A stretch of 22,199 bases of DNA from Pseudomonadota bacterium (GTDB taxonomy: Bacteria; Pseudomonadota; Alphaproteobacteria; Rs-D84), in the NCBI GenBank assembly GCA_009781955.1, contig WQUT01000050.1:1-22199 (forward strand), given 5' to 3'. Both the position numbers and the translations under genes were made by a program. Numbering within the stretch: the stretch's first letter is position 1; each line of letters begins with the position of its first letter. Positions 20,163 to 22,199 of this stretch are shown piece after piece. The notes below the pieces were generated by a model. The model was not told where the DNA came from. It worked only from the letters and a program-made list of their open reading frames with translations, and searched no databases.

Positions 20163-20216
20163 ATGCTAATTTTGCCCAGAAATCCGCCCGTTCGGCGCAT
20201 AAATTCAACCCTTTGA
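20163..20216 (+). CDS. 17-codon upstream ORF overlapping the TTG start
   Basis: The ATG follows AGGACAG at suitable spacing. The peptide MLILPRNPPVRRINSTL ends in TGA at 20214-20216, overlapping the TTG start (20213-20215) of the next gene. This arrangement would allow translational coupling, which would explain how a TTG without its own ribosome-binding site is used. No family is recognised; expression is inferred. Confidence 0.4.
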   Translation: MLILPRNPPVRRINSTL

Positions 20217-21493
20217 AATCAACCTTGCGCACCGCGGCCATATGGGTCGGCGGCGGGCTGTTTCTGCCGTTTTTCCTGACTGCCCAGGCGCCGGAAACCG
20301 CGCAGGAATCTGTCGGCATTGTCACGTCGGTGGGACCCGCGGAAAATACGTCTGCGGATTCAACGGCATTTATGGCCGCGCAAAACAGAAAAAATATAGA
20401 AGATAATATCGCGCGGCGCGCCGATATATGCGCGAAACTCCGCAGATTTATTGACAAGCCAACCGAAGAAAACCGGGCGATTGTAAATTCCGTGGCGGGA
20501 ATTAATCTAAAGAATGTAAACGCCGACTCTTTTGATTTCAGGGATGGCGGCGTGATCCAGGCGTATTACGACCTGATGACCGGCATAGTAAACCTGAATT
20601 ACATAATTTTTACATCTTTAAGCTCCAAAGAAGATAGCGGCCTAAATATAGAGAAAATGAACGCTAATTTGATAAGAGCATTCTTGCACGAAGACGACCA
20701 TAGGGAAAAAGACAGATCAATTTCCAGGCTGGGGCTGACAATTTCGGAAATATTTGAATATCACGTGCACAAGGAAGTAAGCGCGAGGGCGCGAGAGCTG
20801 TTGAACTTTCGCCAAGAGTTGCTGGGCGGCGTTCCAATAAAGAAAGCCCTTTCCATGGACACGTATCAAATGTTCAAAAGAACCAAGGCGGGCGGATACC
20901 TGGACTACTTAAAACAGCATGAAAAAGATTTGCCGGAAGCAATAGGCCCGGAAGAAATGGACCTTGTCCTGAATACTGCGCTGGATATGCTGCAAGGCGA
21001 AGGCACCAGAAACAGTTATCCGGGAAACACCAAGAAACAGGTCAGCCGCGATATGCTCCTCACTCAACCGATTTACACCCGGGCCACAAACGGCCGCGGC
21101 GGGGCCGAATCATATATCGCCGAAAGGATTGAAAAATACCCTTCTCTTTCCGAATACTTCTCGTCCCCGACAGATTACGACGAAATGCTTTCAAGAGTAT
21201 ACACCTTTGACGGCGTTTGCTTTTACGTCGGCCTGAAAGATCAGGATGCTTTTTTGAACAAAGCAAGGGCCCTGTGCGACGACTATGGCATGGGGAAATT
21301 CGTAACAGAGATGGAAAAGCAAGGCCCCACATATGACGAGCAAGCCCGCGCTTATTTGCACAGCTTCATAACCAAAAATCTTGCCGCCGCGAACGGCGGA
21401 AAGCAAGGCAAGGAAATACCGGCCGAATCAGACGCCGCGCTAAATCCGGCGGTCAAGGCGGGCATAGAGATGCTTACCCAAAACAACAAATAA
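20213..21493 (+). CDS. Exported protein with HExxH metallopeptidase motif
   Basis: The 426-residue protein begins with a signal peptide (to about residue 26, LTAQA). HEDDH at 159-163 matches the HExxH zinc motif and is preceded by a helix (KMNANLIRAFL); Glu188, or His184/His186 in EYHVHKE, could give the third ligand. The N-terminal region before it is helical, as is the C-terminal half, with Cys at 73, 338 and 355. It may correspond to the DUF6782-type putative metallopeptidases, but this is a tentative memory. Start TTG 20213 was chosen because no ATG/GTG precedes the signal sequence in frame and an upstream ORF overlaps it. It is followed by the Cys-rich secreted gene 39 bp downstream, probably co-transcribed. 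Confidence 0.7.
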   Translation: MKSTLRTAAIWVGGGLFLPFFLTAQAPETAQESVGIVTSVGPAENTSADSTAFMAAQNRKNIEDNIARRADICAKLRRFIDKPTEENRAIVNSVAGINLKNVNADSFDFRDGGVIQAYYDLMTGIVNLNYIIFTSLSSKEDSGLNIEKMNANLIRAFLHEDDHREKDRSISRLGLTISEIFEYHVHKEVSARARELLNFRQELLGGVPIKKALSMDTYQMFKRTKAGGYLDYLKQHEKDLPEAIGPEEMDLVLNTALDMLQGEGTRNSYPGNTKKQVSRDMLLTQPIYTRATNGRGGAESYIAERIEKYPSLSEYFSSPTDYDEMLSRVYTFDGVCFYVGLKDQDAFLNKARALCDDYGMGKFVTEMEKQGPTYDEQARAYLHSFITKNLAAANGGKQGKEIPAESDAALNPAVKAGIEMLTQNNK

Positions 21494-21532
21494 CCGGCCG
21501 ACGCGCGCCGACAAGAAACGAGAGAGGAGAAA

Positions 21533-22199
21533 ATGAAAAAATTATTCCAGATTGCATCTTTTTTAACGATTGTCACACTCAGCGGCCCGGCGTTTGCATG
21601 GGTTAGCAAATCATGTTCCTCTATGGGCTTCTCCGTCGGCAGCAGCACCGCCGATTGCGGGACCATATACAGTCAGAATGGCGGCGAAGGTTCGCCCAGC
21701 GGAACCGGATATGCATACGAATGCTCGCTGCCGACCGGAACGCTATGCTGGTGCGGGACTGTGCCCTGCGCATCGGGGGGCGGCGTGTGCAACAGTTATG
21801 TAAATGACATATCAAATGCACAGGCCTGGACCAGTGCAAGCGCAAGCGTAGAACAAAAAAACTCTTACACCCCCGTAGGAAATTCAAATTGCACCGGTAG
21901 TTATACTAGTTCTACGAGTTACAGATGCAAAGCTAATTATTATGGGAGCCCAACAAGTGCCTCCGGCACGTGCACCGCGTGTCCGTGCAACGGAACCAGC
22001 AGCGTGGGCACCACCGCCGTCGGCAGCTGCACCGCGGATTGCACATCGCCGCAAACTTGTAGTCCGACGCCACTCACTTCCGCTTCCGTCTGTTCCAGTC
22101 CCTGCACATGCAGTTGCACGGATGCTAGAACCTCGGCGGGTTCGGCTTGCAGTTCCGCCAGCTGTACCCCGGCGGGACCCGTCTCAAGCGGCCAAAGCA
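21533..22199 (+). CDS. Cys-rich secreted protein (partial, runs off the window)
   Basis: The frame stays open from ATG 21533 to the end of the window (222 codons). GAGAGGAGA precedes the ATG. A signal peptide (MKKLFQIASFLTIVTLSGPAFA) precedes the mature chain. The visible part has 21 Cys, many as CxC, CxxC or CxxxC groups (LCWC, CTACPC, CSSPCTCSC), set in Ser/Thr/Gly/Pro-rich spacers. This looks like a disulfide-stabilised surface or secreted protein with repeat-like modules, possibly long. No domain is recognised. The C-terminus and any anchor lie beyond the window. Confidence 0.85.
   Translation, partial: MKKLFQIASFLTIVTLSGPAFAWVSKSCSSMGFSVGSSTADCGTIYSQNGGEGSPSGTGYAYECSLPTGTLCWCGTVPCASGGGVCNSYVNDISNAQAWTSASASVEQKNSYTPVGNSNCTGSYTSSTSYRCKANYYGSPTSASGTCTACPCNGTSSVGTTAVGSCTADCTSPQTCSPTPLTSASVCSSPCTCSCTDARTSAGSACSSASCTPAGPVSSGQS

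Noticed and set aside
21570..21803. Plus-strand frame in the Cys-rich region
   Set aside because: It is out of frame with the 21533 gene, which has a ribosome-binding site, a signal peptide and an open frame to the window edge.

Overview
The window looks like a chromosomal segment of an uncultured, LPS-bearing (diderm) alphaproteobacterium, probably host- or gut-associated. This is inference from an alphaproteobacterial-type L28, a leuS-lptE-holA-map run, a small coiled-coil protein upstream of zapA, a Kdo transferase (waaA), a PagL-like lipid A deacylase and several Cys-rich or Ala/Pro-rich exported proteins. Gene density is high, both strands are used, and base composition is moderate. The NYN-domain gene and its flanks (about 2.9-3.8 kb) and the small coiled-coil gene at 16.2-16.6 kb are visibly more AT-rich.

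Layout. 0-2.3 kb: outer-membrane barrel-like protein, ribosomal protein L28 (rpmB), tRNA-Leu(CAA). 2.3-4.2 kb: lipoprotein with a degenerate Cu/Zn-SOD-like fold (-), NYN nuclease (+), small secreted protein (-). 4.4-5.5 kb: mpg then nudix (-). 5.6-8.3 kb: three-gene envelope cluster (-), the middle gene carrying a C-terminal NNNPGN domain. 8.5-9.0 kb: coiled-coil gene and zapA (+). 9.0-14.8 kb: leuS, lptE, holA, map, radC read in that order on the minus strand. 14.9-18.5 kb: membrane-anchored Cys-repeat protein (+), coiled-coil protein (-), waaA (+), PEBP protein (-). 18.7-22.2 kb: tRNA-Ser(UGA), PagL-like deacylase, exported HExxH protein, and a Cys-rich secreted protein that runs off the window.

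The most unusual content is repetitive DNA. (1) Strictly 7-bp-periodic arrays, mostly in inverted pairs around an AT-rich core, occur at five places. The consensus heptamer differs from locus to locus, and arrays often supply the stop codon of one gene and crowd the start of the next. (2) Two composite elements with GACTACCCCGG terminal inverted repeats (226 and 310 bp) are built from hairpin modules. (3) Short double-hairpin elements of matching architecture lie in frame inside mpg and leuS, and possibly inside a third gene. They resemble in logic the Rickettsia palindromic elements and here encode added peptides in housekeeping enzymes. (4) Related modules begin 1-2 bp after the CCA of both tRNA genes. 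Together these suggest a family of small palindromic elements adapted to land at gene boundaries and, occasionally, inside proteins.

Regulation visible in the sequence includes a consensus TTGACA-N17-TATAAT promoter followed by a terminator-like hairpin ahead of the NYN gene, divergent promoters at leuS/14952 and 16640/waaA, and a 5' leader before the HExxH gene whose hairpin pairs the ribosome-binding site of a 17-codon upstream ORF that overlaps a TTG start.
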